Of a stretch of DNA of 64,000 nucleotides, positions 17,613 to 26,563 are shown piece after piece. Location: NCBI RefSeq assembly GCF_030540825.1, contig NZ_JAUOEO010000001.1, forward strand, positions 1,895,001 to 1,959,000, given 5' to 3'. Position 1 is the first letter of the stretch, and every line of letters starts with the position of its first letter. This DNA is from Flavivirga spongiicola (lineage in GTDB: Bacteria; Bacteroidota; Bacteroidia; Flavobacteriales; Flavobacteriaceae). Below the pieces are notes generated by a model, which had not been told where the DNA came from, searched no databases, and saw nothing but the letters and a program-made list of their open reading frames with translations. The position numbers and the translations under genes are program-made.

Positions 17613-19118
17613 ATGAAGAAAATAATAAAATTTATATTTTGTTTGGCACTTTTTGCAGGTTGTGAAGATGCCATAGATATTGACCAAGTAGGTCGCATTA
17701 CTACTGATGTTGCCTTTCAAAACTTAAATGATTTAAGAGATGGCTTAATAGGAGTTTACACTAAATATGATCTAGTACAGGATATAGCACATTCATCAAC
17801 CTTTACAGATGAACTCTCTGTAGGGTTTATTAGTGGAGGACAAAGAGTAAATGATTACCAATTTATCTTAGATGCTACTTCTTTAGCGGCTTTCACATTT
17901 TGGCAAAGAAGTTACGAAGAAATAAATGAGGCTACGAGGTTAATTTTGGCTGCTGAATCTGTTTCTTTAGAAAGTGAAGAACAAGAAGATTATAACAACA
18001 TATTGGGGCAAGCCCACGCGCTTAGAGCATATTCTCACTTTAAATTGTTGTCTTATTATTCAACAGATTTAACCGATGACAATGCTTTGGGAGTTATCGC
18101 AGTAGATTTTGTACCATTAATAAGTGATGTTTTTCCTCGTAATACCAATGGAGAAGTATTTGCCTTAATAGAAGGCGATTTACAAAAAGCGGAAAGCTTA
18201 TTGCTAGAACAAAGCAATGCCACTTTTATATCTAAAGACTTTGTAACGGCGCTAAGGGCACGTATGGCTACTTATCGTGGACAATACAGCATGGCAGCTA
18301 CTTATGCACAACAATTGTTGGATAGATACCCTATTGCCTCTAGAGGACAATACACGAATATGTTTTTAGATGCAGATAATACAGAGATTATCTTTAAGTT
18401 GGAACGTACCAGAGGAGATATATTTGATCGTGCAGGTAATGGTGTATCAAATATGGCAAGTCAAAGTAGGGCTGGTGCTAAGTTTGCCTTTACCAATGAA
18501 ACAATTAATGGTGGTCCGTATTTTGAAATAGGAAGATCCTTGTTCAATTTATTTGACCAAGATGATATTAGGTTTGATGTTAATGTTGGGCCAGAGTCTA
18601 TAATTTCACCAGACTATCAAAATGCTGCAGATTTTGAAAATGAAGATATTTTGCTTGTTCATAAATATCCAGGATCTGAAACGCAGCCACTAATGAACGA
18701 TTTAAAAGTATTTAGATCTTCTGAAATGTTATTGATTTTGGCAGAAGCAGCAGCAGACGGTGGTAATATTAATGGAGCAGCTAATTCTACTTCAGCTTAT
18801 ATTAAACAACTGCGTGATGCTAGGTTTACTACGGTACAACCTTTGCCAACATATGCTAATGAAACAGAAGCTTTTGCAGCTATTTTAAACGAACGTCGTA
18901 TAGAATTGGCTTTTGAAGGGCATAGATTTCATGATTTGAAGCGTTTAGGTGTTCGTGCCAACCAAGATGTATTACGGGATCCTTTAGATTGTAATGCTAT
19001 TGGGGTTAATGGGGCATGCTCATTACCTGCCACTGACCACAGGTTCACATTGCCCATTCCACAGGCAGAATTGATTGCCAATCCTAATATACGTGAACAA
19101 CAAAACTCTGGCTATTAA
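17613..19118 (+). CDS. SusD/RagB-like substrate-binding lipoprotein
   Basis: A 501-residue lipoprotein with lipobox LFAGC (Cys17). The tetratricopeptide-like N-terminal part (ALRAYSHFKLLSYYS around 140) and the C-terminal IELAFEGHRFHDLKRLG near residue 430 are signatures of the RagB/SusD family. It caps the SusC channel from the outside and binds the substrate. It starts 10 bases after susC, the usual paired arrangement, and is followed after 17 bases by a third lipoprotein of the same operon. Confidence 0.95.
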   Translation: MKKIIKFIFCLALFAGCEDAIDIDQVGRITTDVAFQNLNDLRDGLIGVYTKYDLVQDIAHSSTFTDELSVGFISGGQRVNDYQFILDATSLAAFTFWQRSYEEINEATRLILAAESVSLESEEQEDYNNILGQAHALRAYSHFKLLSYYSTDLTDDNALGVIAVDFVPLISDVFPRNTNGEVFALIEGDLQKAESLLLEQSNATFISKDFVTALRARMATYRGQYSMAATYAQQLLDRYPIASRGQYTNMFLDADNTEIIFKLERTRGDIFDRAGNGVSNMASQSRAGAKFAFTNETINGGPYFEIGRSLFNLFDQDDIRFDVNVGPESIISPDYQNAADFENEDILLVHKYPGSETQPLMNDLKVFRSSEMLLILAEAAADGGNINGAANSTSAYIKQLRDARFTTVQPLPTYANETEAFAAILNERRIELAFEGHRFHDLKRLGVRANQDVLRDPLDCNAIGVNGACSLPATDHRFTLPIPQAELIANPNIREQQNSGY

Positions 19119-19135
19119 CCATAAAAAATTGTATC

Positions 19136-19960
19136 ATGAAAAAATTTATAGTAAATCTTATTATAGTATGTGTGCTATTAATATCCTGTGAAGAGGATAA
19201 AGCAATCTTTAATGAAAGTCAAACCTTCATATCATTTGAGCAAACCAATGTCGATCTTCCTGTTCTAATTGATGCAACAGGTTCTGTTGAGGTTTCAGTA
19301 ACTGTATCTAGTCTGAGTGAATCTGAGAGAAATATAGCGCTTACAATAGTAGAAGAAGAAACTACGGCAGGAGCAGATTCTTATACTGTAGGATCTGTGG
19401 TAATACCTGCAAATTCATATGAAGGAACACTTAAAATAGATGGAGTGGACAATAATGTTACTACTGATGCTAAAACTTTAGTATTAAAAGTTGACGCTAC
19501 TGAAGCTTTTGTGGGAGATAAAAATTTAACAGTCAATATTTTTGAAGTATGTCCAGTTGATATAACTTCTTTTGTAGGCATGTATCGTATTAAACAGACA
19601 ACTCCTTTCTTAATGGCTCCTTGGGGAGACGGAGGAACTGCATTTAGTGATGATGTAGTGGTCGAAGTTGTTGCTGAAAGTGAAACTCGAAGAAAGTTTA
19701 ATGTTGTCCTTACTCCTAAGTTTTGCGGTTGGAACCAAGTTGATTTTCTTTTTGACTTAGTTTGTAATAAAATAATCGTACCAACACAGAGTAATGCATG
19801 TAGTTGTGATAATGGAGAGGAATGGTTTCTTGCAGCCCAAACTCCTTCAGGTTATAATGTAAATGATGATAGTGAATTCACTTTAATATTTACAGAAGGC
19901 GCTCAAGGAGATTGCGATTATACTCCTGCACAAACATCTGTTACATTTACAAAACAATAG
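19136..19960 (+). CDS. SusE/F-position surface lipoprotein
   Basis: A 274-residue lipoprotein with lipobox LLISC (Cys18). Residues about 30-130 are a beta-sandwich rich in Val/Thr (VEVSVTVSSLSESERNIALT), similar to the N-terminal domain of DUF4843-type or Calx-beta-like proteins in Sus loci. The C-terminal part contains five cysteines (near CGWNQ, VCNK, ACSCDNGEE, GDCDY). It is the last gene before a strong terminator, so it completes the susC/susD operon, presumably as an auxiliary substrate-binding protein at the cell surface. The exact family is not certain. Confidence 0.75.
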   Translation: MKKFIVNLIIVCVLLISCEEDKAIFNESQTFISFEQTNVDLPVLIDATGSVEVSVTVSSLSESERNIALTIVEEETTAGADSYTVGSVVIPANSYEGTLKIDGVDNNVTTDAKTLVLKVDATEAFVGDKNLTVNIFEVCPVDITSFVGMYRIKQTTPFLMAPWGDGGTAFSDDVVVEVVAESETRRKFNVVLTPKFCGWNQVDFLFDLVCNKIIVPTQSNACSCDNGEEWFLAAQTPSGYNVNDDSEFTLIFTEGAQGDCDYTPAQTSVTFTKQ

Positions 19961-20022
19961 TTATTAAGTTAGTCAAATCCTGAAAACAATACGAAACACG
20001 GATTATTGAAGGATTAAAATTT

Positions 20023-20057
20023 AAGCTTAACGATTTTATAATCGTTAGGCTTTTTTT
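20023..20057 (+). terminator. Rho-independent terminator of the susC/susD operon
   Basis: AAGCTTAACGATT (20023-20035) pairs along 13 positions (one G-T) with AATCGTTAGGCTT (20040-20052) around the loop TTAT, leading into a run of seven Ts. Past it, up to the minus-strand gene ending at 20190, lies AT-rich DNA with TATACCATTT at 20078 and AGAAAATGATG, resembling the ends of the MITE-like element at 52129-52314. Confidence 0.9.
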
Positions 20058-20189
20058 ATTTGTATTATTTTCTTTTTATACCATTTCTTCTGTAAAAGAA
20101 AATGATGGTTTTAACCCTTGAAAACACCCATATAAAACCTGTTTTTATTGACTTTAAAGTCATGAATTCACCTACCGCCCTCTATCATT

Positions 20190-20909
20190 TTATTTAATCT
20201 CAGCAGTTAATAGTTCCTTCACATTTTCAATATCGACTTTATAATCATAAAATTTTGGAACGTCTATAACTGTAGTAATTGTATCATTTTTTAAGTTAAT
20301 AAATTTTAAAACGACCTTTTTATCTTCTGAAAATTTTGCCCCAACACTTACTTTGTTTTCCTTAATATTTCTTGTAACATTAAGTTTTTGTGCTTTCTTG
20401 TATTCTTTTAAATTCTCATCTTCATAGCTCAAAATTTTATCCGCTCGTTTCTCAATTTTCTCTTGCTTTTCTCGGGCTTTTTTTTCTATATTAATATGAT
20501 ATAAAGCAATAGTCCCTCCAATTAGAATAGCTATAGTTGCCAAAGCAACCCATCTTTTTGCTTTAATGATATCTTCTTTCAGACCTAAGACCAATTTTCC
20601 GTAAGCATTATTAATTTGTAATGGACTTCTTAAATCTAACTCTTCCAATTGTACACTTTGTCCGACGGAAATTTTAAACATCGCCAAAAAGAGAATAATG
20701 TATGGCAAAACAAAGGCTAAATAAATCTTAATATCAGTAGTCGAAGTCATTAAATTGGCAGACAAACCAATAAGCGTGTAGAATCCCAATAAGGCTTTTA
20801 AGTAAACACTATAATTTGTTAAATGTTTATTAAGATTAACAAATGTATTATTAACAGCATCTTGGCCCTTGGCAAGCCAAAAGCTATCAAAATCTTTTAA
20901 ATCTCCCAT
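20190..20909 (-). CDS. Membrane protein of unknown function with coiled coil
   Basis: A 239-residue protein I do not recognise. It has a soluble N-terminus, two membrane helices near 36-56 and 62-82, a third near 122-140, then a charged, probably coiled-coil stretch (EKKAREKQEKIEKRADK) and a C-terminal small domain with alternating hydrophobics (KVVLKFINLKNDTITTVIDV). It lies one base after the small cysteine protein gene (20911-21150) on the same strand, so the two form an operon. It converges on the susC/susD operon. Confidence 0.7.
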   Translation of the reverse strand: MGDLKDFDSFWLAKGQDAVNNTFVNLNKHLTNYSVYLKALLGFYTLIGLSANLMTSTTDIKIYLAFVLPYIILFLAMFKISVGQSVQLEELDLRSPLQINNAYGKLVLGLKEDIIKAKRWVALATIAILIGGTIALYHINIEKKAREKQEKIEKRADKILSYEDENLKEYKKAQKLNVTRNIKENKVSVGAKFSEDKKVVLKFINLKNDTITTVIDVPKFYDYKVDIENVKELLTAEIK

Positions 20910-20910
20910 A

Positions 20911-21150
20911 TTACTTCTTTTTTAAATATACTCTTTGGCTATGGCCACAAGCACATTTAATAACTATATAGTCATCAATCATGTTTGTTTTAGCTATTTC
21001 ATTATGTTTAGAGAGATTAAATTCTATTGCTCCAACTGGCCTGCTAACAACAGTATATATTGAAGAGATAATAACATTAAATGTTTCATTACACTCTTTT
21101 TTTGCACAAGTAACTTCTGCAAGCTCATAGGATGGTTTTTTGGTTGTCAT
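20911..21150 (-). CDS. Small putative zinc-ribbon protein
   Basis: A 79-residue protein with two cysteine pairs, TCAKKEC near the N-terminus and KCACGHSQ near the C-terminus, about 50 residues apart, which suggests a small zinc-ribbon fold. No further motif is recognised. It is the first gene of a two-gene minus-strand operon with the membrane protein at 20190-20909. Function unknown. Confidence 0.6.
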   Translation of the reverse strand: MTTKKPSYELAEVTCAKKECNETFNVIISSIYTVVSRPVGAIEFNLSKHNEIAKTNMIDDYIVIKCACGHSQRVYLKKK

Positions 21151-21279
21151 AAATTTGCTTTTTAAATTATGCTACTAAATCAAAAACTCAAGAGGGAAAA
21201 GACTATACCAACCAACAGTATTTACTTACACAATTTACAAAATAAATTTTAACTATTTTAGCAAATAAAATAATTTCTT

Positions 21280-21328
21280 GAAACGAATTATCCTCTCGGT
21301 AGAACCATAGAGGTATTTTACTCGTTTC
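21280..21328. repeat. Nested inverted repeat upstream of the CNNM gene
   Basis: GAAACGA (21280-21286) pairs with TCGTTTC (21322-21328), and inside it CCTCT pairs with AGAGG. It lies in the 355-base divergent gap between the zinc-ribbon gene and the CNNM/CBS gene. Farther on, ATTCCCGT (21372) and ACGGGAAT (21433) are also complementary. No clear promoter was identified here. Confidence 0.5.
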
Positions 21329-21433
21329 ATTTTGACTTTTTTAGTCAAAAATCGAAATTATATTATTTTAGATTCCCGTTTTATTCATTATGCAATATTT
21401 TATAATAATGGATTCATGAATCTTGCGATTTCA

Positions 21434-21495
21434 CGGGAATGATAATTTCAACGGAAACCTCGTGGCATAGCCTCAAGGAATTATTTTCGATTAAA
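21434..21495. repeat. Dispersed repeat family B, copy 1
   Basis: Begins CGGGAATGATAATTTCAACG and ends TTTTCGATTAAA just before the CNNM/CBS gene. The same sequence pattern, with the same spacing, occurs at 33237-33298 and, more diverged, at 52891-52946. Confidence 0.7.
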
Positions 21496-21505
21496 ACAAT
21501 TTTTA

Positions 21506-22576
21506 ATGAGCACATTAATTTTTTGGGCAACAATTTCCATTTTCTTTTCTTTTTTATGCTCTATACTTGAAGCCGTTCTATTAACTGTTACGCCAACATT
21601 TATAAACGTTAAAAAACAAGAAGGAAAAGAATATGCATTCACTTTAGAACGCTTGAAAAAAGATGTTGACAAGCCACTAATTGCCATACTCACTTTAAAT
21701 ACCATTGCACATACTCTGGGAGCTATGATGGTTGGTATTCAAGCAGAAAAACTACCCTATAAAATAGAGTTGGCAGGAATCAATACTGTTGGAGTTATTT
21801 CGGCTATTATGACTTTATTAATTTTAATTGCTTCAGAAATCATTCCAAAAACTATTGGGGCAACTTATTGGAAAAGCCTAGCTAATTTCACTTCAAAAGC
21901 ATTAATTGCTTTAATATTTCCTTTAAAATGGACAGGTATTTTATGGCTCTTACAACTCACCACCAAACTTATTGGAGGTAAAAGTCATGGAAGCGTTTTA
22001 AGTCGAGAAGATTTTCATGCCATGGCGGATATGGCTCATGAAGAAGGTGTGTTTCAAGAAAATGAAAGTAAAATCATCAAGAATTTATTGACTTTTAAGG
22101 AGGTTTTGGCAAAAGATATTATGACGCCTAGAACCGTTATGCTGGCAGTAGACCAAAATACAACTGTCGAAGATTTTTTTAATAAAAATATGAACCTTCG
22201 TTTTTCAAGAATTCCTATTTATTCAAACGATCCAGACAACATAAAAGGATTAGTACTTAAAGACGAAGTTTTTAAAGAAATGGCTCTAGACCATGGAGAT
22301 AAAAAACTAGCTGATTTAAAACGACATATTATTATTGTTAACCGAAGTTTACCCATTCCTAATCTGTTCGAGCAGTTGGTTGAAAGCAGAAATCATATGG
22401 CTTTGGTTGTTGACGAATATGGTTCTGTAAGTGGCTTAGTAACGATGGAAGATGTTATTGAAACACTCTTAGGCTTAGAAATTATGGATGAAAGTGATAA
22501 CGTTTCTGACCTTCAGCATCTTGCTCGTAAAAGCTGGGAAGCTAGAGCTAAAAAATTAGGTATTCTAGATGAATAA
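21506..22576 (+). CDS. CNNM (DUF21) domain plus CBS pair membrane protein
   Basis: A 356-residue protein of the CorC/TlyC 'hemolysin-like' group. Residues 1-150 hold three or four membrane helices of a DUF21/CNNM domain (IASEIIPKTIGATYW is typical). Residues about 195-325 are a CBS pair (DIMTPRTVMLAVD, RFSRIPIYSND, MALVVDEYGSVSGLVTMEDVIETLLG). The usual C-terminal CorC_HlyC domain is absent, as the protein stops 25 residues after the CBS pair. Such proteins are linked to Mg2+ or other divalent cation homeostasis; the call here is by family only. Followed 12 bases later by ogt. Confidence 0.9.
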   Translation: MSTLIFWATISIFFSFLCSILEAVLLTVTPTFINVKKQEGKEYAFTLERLKKDVDKPLIAILTLNTIAHTLGAMMVGIQAEKLPYKIELAGINTVGVISAIMTLLILIASEIIPKTIGATYWKSLANFTSKALIALIFPLKWTGILWLLQLTTKLIGGKSHGSVLSREDFHAMADMAHEEGVFQENESKIIKNLLTFKEVLAKDIMTPRTVMLAVDQNTTVEDFFNKNMNLRFSRIPIYSNDPDNIKGLVLKDEVFKEMALDHGDKKLADLKRHIIIVNRSLPIPNLFEQLVESRNHMALVVDEYGSVSGLVTMEDVIETLLGLEIMDESDNVSDLQHLARKSWEARAKKLGILDE

Positions 22577-22588
22577 ATATGAAAAATA

Positions 22589-23122
22589 ATGGAAACTTGC
22601 ATCATCCAATCACCTTTAGGTTACACAAAAATAGAAGGAGATATTAGTGGCATTATTTCTGTCAATGTCTTAAATAATAACATAGGTCTCTCCGAAGGAG
22701 AATCAAATAAATTGTCTTTCCTGCATAAGCAGGAATCCGAAGAAAAAGTAACCGACATCATCCCTGTAGAATTAGAAGATTGTGTGATTCAGCTTAAAGA
22801 ATATTTTGAAGGTAAGCGCAACGAATTCAATCTAAAATTGAATCCTCAAGGAACCGAATTTCAAAAAAGAGTCTGGAAACAACTTGAACAAATTCCTTAT
22901 GGCAAAACGCTTTCTTATTTAGAATTATCAAAACAACTAGGTGATGTAAAAGCCATTCGTGCTGTAGCAAACGCCAATGGAAAAAATCCGCTTTGGATTA
23001 TTGTGCCTTGCCATCGCGTTATAGGTAGCGATGGTAGTTTAACAGGGTATGCTGGCGGTTTACACCGTAAAAAATGGCTGTTAGAACACGAAAGTCCTTA
23101 TAAGCAGCAATCCCTTTTTTAA
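22589..23122 (+). CDS. ogt: Methylated-DNA--protein-cysteine methyltransferase
   Basis: A suicide repair enzyme that transfers the alkyl group from O6-alkylguanine in DNA to its own cysteine. The acceptor is in IVPCHRV (Cys141), and the helix-turn-helix part reads LGDVKAIRAVANANGKNPLW, as in the family. Length of 177 residues matches Ogt rather than the larger Ada. Start ATG at 22589 follows the CNNM/CBS gene by 12 bases, and the next gene follows by 2, so it is likely part of a short operon. Confidence 0.95.
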   Translation: METCIIQSPLGYTKIEGDISGIISVNVLNNNIGLSEGESNKLSFLHKQESEEKVTDIIPVELEDCVIQLKEYFEGKRNEFNLKLNPQGTEFQKRVWKQLEQIPYGKTLSYLELSKQLGDVKAIRAVANANGKNPLWIIVPCHRVIGSDGSLTGYAGGLHRKKWLLEHESPYKQQSLF

Positions 23123-23124
23123 AA

Positions 23125-23646
23125 ATGTACAGAACACTTACTAAAATCTTAAAAACCTTTTTAACGGACGCTCAAATCTATAAATATGGATTTAATTGGT
23201 CTCCTATGTATAGACGCACAACCGGTAAAATAATTGAGGTTTCAAGTAATTTATCATACGTTAAAATAACCATCCCATTAAGCATAAAAAATAAAAACTA
23301 CGTAGGTTCTATATTTGGAGGCAGTCTTTTTTCTGCCACCGATCCCATCTATATGATTCAACTTTTAAACATTTTAGGTGATGATTATGTCGTTTGGGAT
23401 AAAGATGCTACTATAAAATATAAACGTCCTGCTAAAGAAAATGTTTATGCAGAGTTCTCTTTTTCATCTCAAGAAATAGAAAATATTAAAACTCAAGTTG
23501 CTGAAAATGGTGAATTTAATCTAACAAAAATGGCCAATATAACAAACAAAGAAAATGTCGTTTTTGCTGAAGTCGTCAAAACCATTTATGTGGCAGACAA
23601 AACCTTCTATAAAGAAAAACGTAAGTTAAAAGCAATTAAAAAATAA
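23125..23646 (+). CDS. DUF4442 hotdog-fold protein
   Basis: A 173-residue protein of the hotdog superfamily. NYVGSIFGGSLFSATDPIYMIQL provides the glycine-rich hotdog helix and WDKDATIKYKRPAKENVYAEF the following strands, as in DUF4442 proteins related to PaaI thioesterases. The catalytic residues of PaaI are not obviously conserved, so whether it is an acyl-CoA thioesterase is open. It starts two bases after ogt. Confidence 0.8.
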   Translation: MYRTLTKILKTFLTDAQIYKYGFNWSPMYRRTTGKIIEVSSNLSYVKITIPLSIKNKNYVGSIFGGSLFSATDPIYMIQLLNILGDDYVVWDKDATIKYKRPAKENVYAEFSFSSQEIENIKTQVAENGEFNLTKMANITNKENVVFAEVVKTIYVADKTFYKEKRKLKAIKK

Positions 23647-23701
23647 GCTTGTTTTATTCGTATAGAATTTTCTTATCTTTAGTTTCAATAAACTTACTTA
23701 A

Positions 23702-26113
23702 ATGAAATTACTCAAATTCATGGTATCACTACTTCTAACAGTAGTGGTTTTTTATGCTTTTAACACAAAGCTTGGCCCTATACCTCCTATTGGCAAATTT
23801 CTAAGCCCGTCTCAGGGAATTTGGCAAAATGATAAAGATGAATCTATTACTGGTAATATTGAAATTGAAGGTCTTTCAGAAGATGTTACCATAAAATATG
23901 ATGAACAACTTATACCTCACATATTTGCTAAAAATGACATCGATTTATATAAAGCTCAAGGTTACATAACAGCAAAACATCGTTTATGGCAAATGGAATT
24001 TCAAACCTTTGCTGCTGCCGGAAGGTTATCCGAAATAATCGGGGAGAAAGCATTAAATTATGATAGAACTCAACGTAGGAAAGGCATGGTTTATGGAGCC
24101 GAAAAGAGCTTAGAAGTTGTTAAGACTGATGAAGAATCCCTAGCCTACTTGCAAGCATATAGTGATGGTGTCAATGCATTTATTAATGAATTAGATCCTA
24201 AAGATTATCCTGTGGAATATAAGCTTCTTGATTATAAACCAGAAGCATGGTCGATTGAAAAAACAATGCATTTATTAATGTATATGACCGATATGTTATG
24301 TGGTGGTGATTCAGATTTAGAATATACCAACGTACTAAGAAAATTAGGTCAGGAACGTTTTGATTTACTGTTTCCAGATTTTTTTGATATTAACGACCCT
24401 ATTATTCCAAAAGAAACAGACTGGAGCTTTGTTGATACAGAAATGAGTGAAATTCCTCAAAGCGAATTGCCCTTAGATTCTATTGCAGAAACTATGGAAA
24501 AACCACATCCTAACAACGGAAGTAATAATTGGGCTATTTCTGGTAGTAAATCGTATTCTGGCAACCCTATGTTGGCAAGTGACCCTCATTTGGGTCTTAA
24601 TTTGCCTTCTATCTGGTTCGTCATGCAATTATCTTCTCCAACTCAAAACACATATGGAGCAACACTTCCTGGTGCCTTAGGCATTATTATAGGGTTTAAT
24701 AATCACATTTCATGGGCGGTAACTAATGCCACCCGCGATGTTAAAGATTGGTATAAAATAGAATTTAAAGATGCAACCAGACAAGCTTATAAATATAACA
24801 ATCAATGGAAAGATACAGAGGTTAGGATAGAAGAAATAAAAATAAGAAATAAAGAAACATTTTTAGACTCAGTAATTTATACACATCATGGTCCAGTAAG
24901 TTATGACCATACTTTTAAGAGTGCTAATGAAAAAAAAGGTTATGCCATGAAATGGGCAGGGCATATAGGTCATAATTTTACACGATTATTTTATAAACTC
25001 AATAATGGAGAAAATTACGATGATTATTTAAATGCTATTTCCTCCCACGTTGCACCGGCTCAAAATTTTGCATTTGCCTCGAATGATGGAGATATCGCCA
25101 TATGGGTTCAGGGGCAGTTCCCTAATAAATGGAAAAATCAAGGTAAATTTTTAATGGATGGAAGTAATCCTAAACACGACTGGCAAGGTTTTATTCCTCA
25201 AGAATTTAACGCGCATATTAAAAACCCAGACCGAGGCTTTGTTAGTTCTGCCAATCAACATCCTGTTGATGCATCTTATCCTTTTTATGTCTTTAACGAT
25301 GGTTATGAAATTTATAGGAATAGAGTCATTAATGATTTCCTAGAATCGAAAGAAAAAATTTCAATTCAAGATTTTAAAGATCTACAAAACAACAACTTCA
25401 ATTTAAAAGCTTCAGAATTGCTTCCTCATATGATTGAACATTTAAATACGTCGCAATTAACGCCAGAAGAATTAGAGATTTTAAATACCATTAAAAGTTG
25501 GAACTTCTATAGTGAAACCGATCAAATAGCCCCTAGTATCTGGGATGCTTGGTGGACAAAATTATACCCTTTGGTATGGGACGAGTTCAATGTTGACAGT
25601 GTTGCTTTAGAAACACCTTTTACCTATCAAACAATAAATATGCTAAAAAACAATCCGAACGATTCATTTATGGACATAGTAGAAACACCAGAAAAAGAAA
25701 CAGCAAACGATTTGTTTTTAATAACCTTTAAAGAAGCTGTAAAAGAACTTACAGATTGGAAAGCGGAATACGGAAACTACAATTGGCAAGGATATAAGGG
25801 CACATTTGTTGGGCATTTACTTCAAGCACTACCTGCTTTTTCCAGACTGGATTTACCTATTGGTGGAGATCGTAATACAGTAAATGCGGCAGATGTAAAC
25901 CACGGCCCTTCATGGCGAATGATTGTAGAAATGAGCTCTCCTCCAAAAGCAATAGGAATATATCCAGGAGGGCAATCAGGTAACCCTGGCAGTAAATATT
26001 ACGATAACTTCATAGATAAATGGGCTATTGGGGAGTACTTCGATATATTATTTATGCAAAACCAAAATAATAACAATGGCATTATTGCTACTCAAACTTT
26101 AAAGTCAAAATGA
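23702..26113 (+). CDS. Penicillin acylase family N-terminal-nucleophile hydrolase
   Basis: An 803-residue exported or membrane-anchored (hydrophobic segment 5-22) precursor of the penicillin amidase family. These are cut autocatalytically into alpha and beta chains, the beta chain beginning with the nucleophile Ser. Here NNGSNNWAISG gives Ser274 as the expected cleavage point and new N-terminus, followed by ASDPHLGLNLPSIW. NATRDVKDWY and the C-terminal PGGQSGNPGSKYYDN are also typical. The enzymes cleave amides, including penicillin side chains or acyl-homoserine lactones; the natural substrate is not readable. Its end overlaps the next gene by 4 bases. Confidence 0.93.
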   Translation: MKLLKFMVSLLLTVVVFYAFNTKLGPIPPIGKFLSPSQGIWQNDKDESITGNIEIEGLSEDVTIKYDEQLIPHIFAKNDIDLYKAQGYITAKHRLWQMEFQTFAAAGRLSEIIGEKALNYDRTQRRKGMVYGAEKSLEVVKTDEESLAYLQAYSDGVNAFINELDPKDYPVEYKLLDYKPEAWSIEKTMHLLMYMTDMLCGGDSDLEYTNVLRKLGQERFDLLFPDFFDINDPIIPKETDWSFVDTEMSEIPQSELPLDSIAETMEKPHPNNGSNNWAISGSKSYSGNPMLASDPHLGLNLPSIWFVMQLSSPTQNTYGATLPGALGIIIGFNNHISWAVTNATRDVKDWYKIEFKDATRQAYKYNNQWKDTEVRIEEIKIRNKETFLDSVIYTHHGPVSYDHTFKSANEKKGYAMKWAGHIGHNFTRLFYKLNNGENYDDYLNAISSHVAPAQNFAFASNDGDIAIWVQGQFPNKWKNQGKFLMDGSNPKHDWQGFIPQEFNAHIKNPDRGFVSSANQHPVDASYPFYVFNDGYEIYRNRVINDFLESKEKISIQDFKDLQNNNFNLKASELLPHMIEHLNTSQLTPEELEILNTIKSWNFYSETDQIAPSIWDAWWTKLYPLVWDEFNVDSVALETPFTYQTINMLKNNPNDSFMDIVETPEKETANDLFLITFKEAVKELTDWKAEYGNYNWQGYKGTFVGHLLQALPAFSRLDLPIGGDRNTVNAADVNHGPSWRMIVEMSSPPKAIGIYPGGQSGNPGSKYYDNFIDKWAIGEYFDILFMQNQNNNNGIIATQTLKSK

Positions 26114-26469
26114 TGAAAAGAAATATTCTACATTTTATAGCAACTATTGTTTTTGCACTTATATTATCCATGTTTTTACCATGGTGGTCTGTAATGGTCG
26201 CTGCTTTTATTACAAGTCTGTTTTTTAGTTTAAAACGTAGTGCTGTTTTCTTCATTCCATTTTTAGCCATAGCTCTTTTATGGATAGTCCACTCTTTTTG
26301 GCTAAGCAATACCAACAATTTTATATTGGCCAATAAAATTGCCATATTATTACCCTTAAACGGAAACCCCTATTTGTTAATATCATTAACAGGATTTATT
26401 GGAGGACTTGCAGCTGGAGTAGCTGCCATTTTTGGAAAACAGTGTTCAGTTTTAGTAAAAAAGGATTAA
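26110..26469 (+). CDS. Small multi-pass membrane protein
   Basis: A 119-residue protein with about four hydrophobic segments (8-30, 32-43, 47-66, 84-110). I recognise no family. Its ATG overlaps the stop of the penicillin acylase gene by 4 bases (ATGA), so translation is coupled and it may serve that enzyme or simply share its promoter. Confidence 0.7.
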   Translation: MMKRNILHFIATIVFALILSMFLPWWSVMVAAFITSLFFSLKRSAVFFIPFLAIALLWIVHSFWLSNTNNFILANKIAILLPLNGNPYLLISLTGFIGGLAAGVAAIFGKQCSVLVKKD

Positions 26470-26563
26470 TTAATGATTTCTTAATATTTTGTTATTTAAC
26501 AATTAATTACATGACGGGAATAAAATTTTAATCTTTTTTTGACTGAACCTAAACTCATCAATT

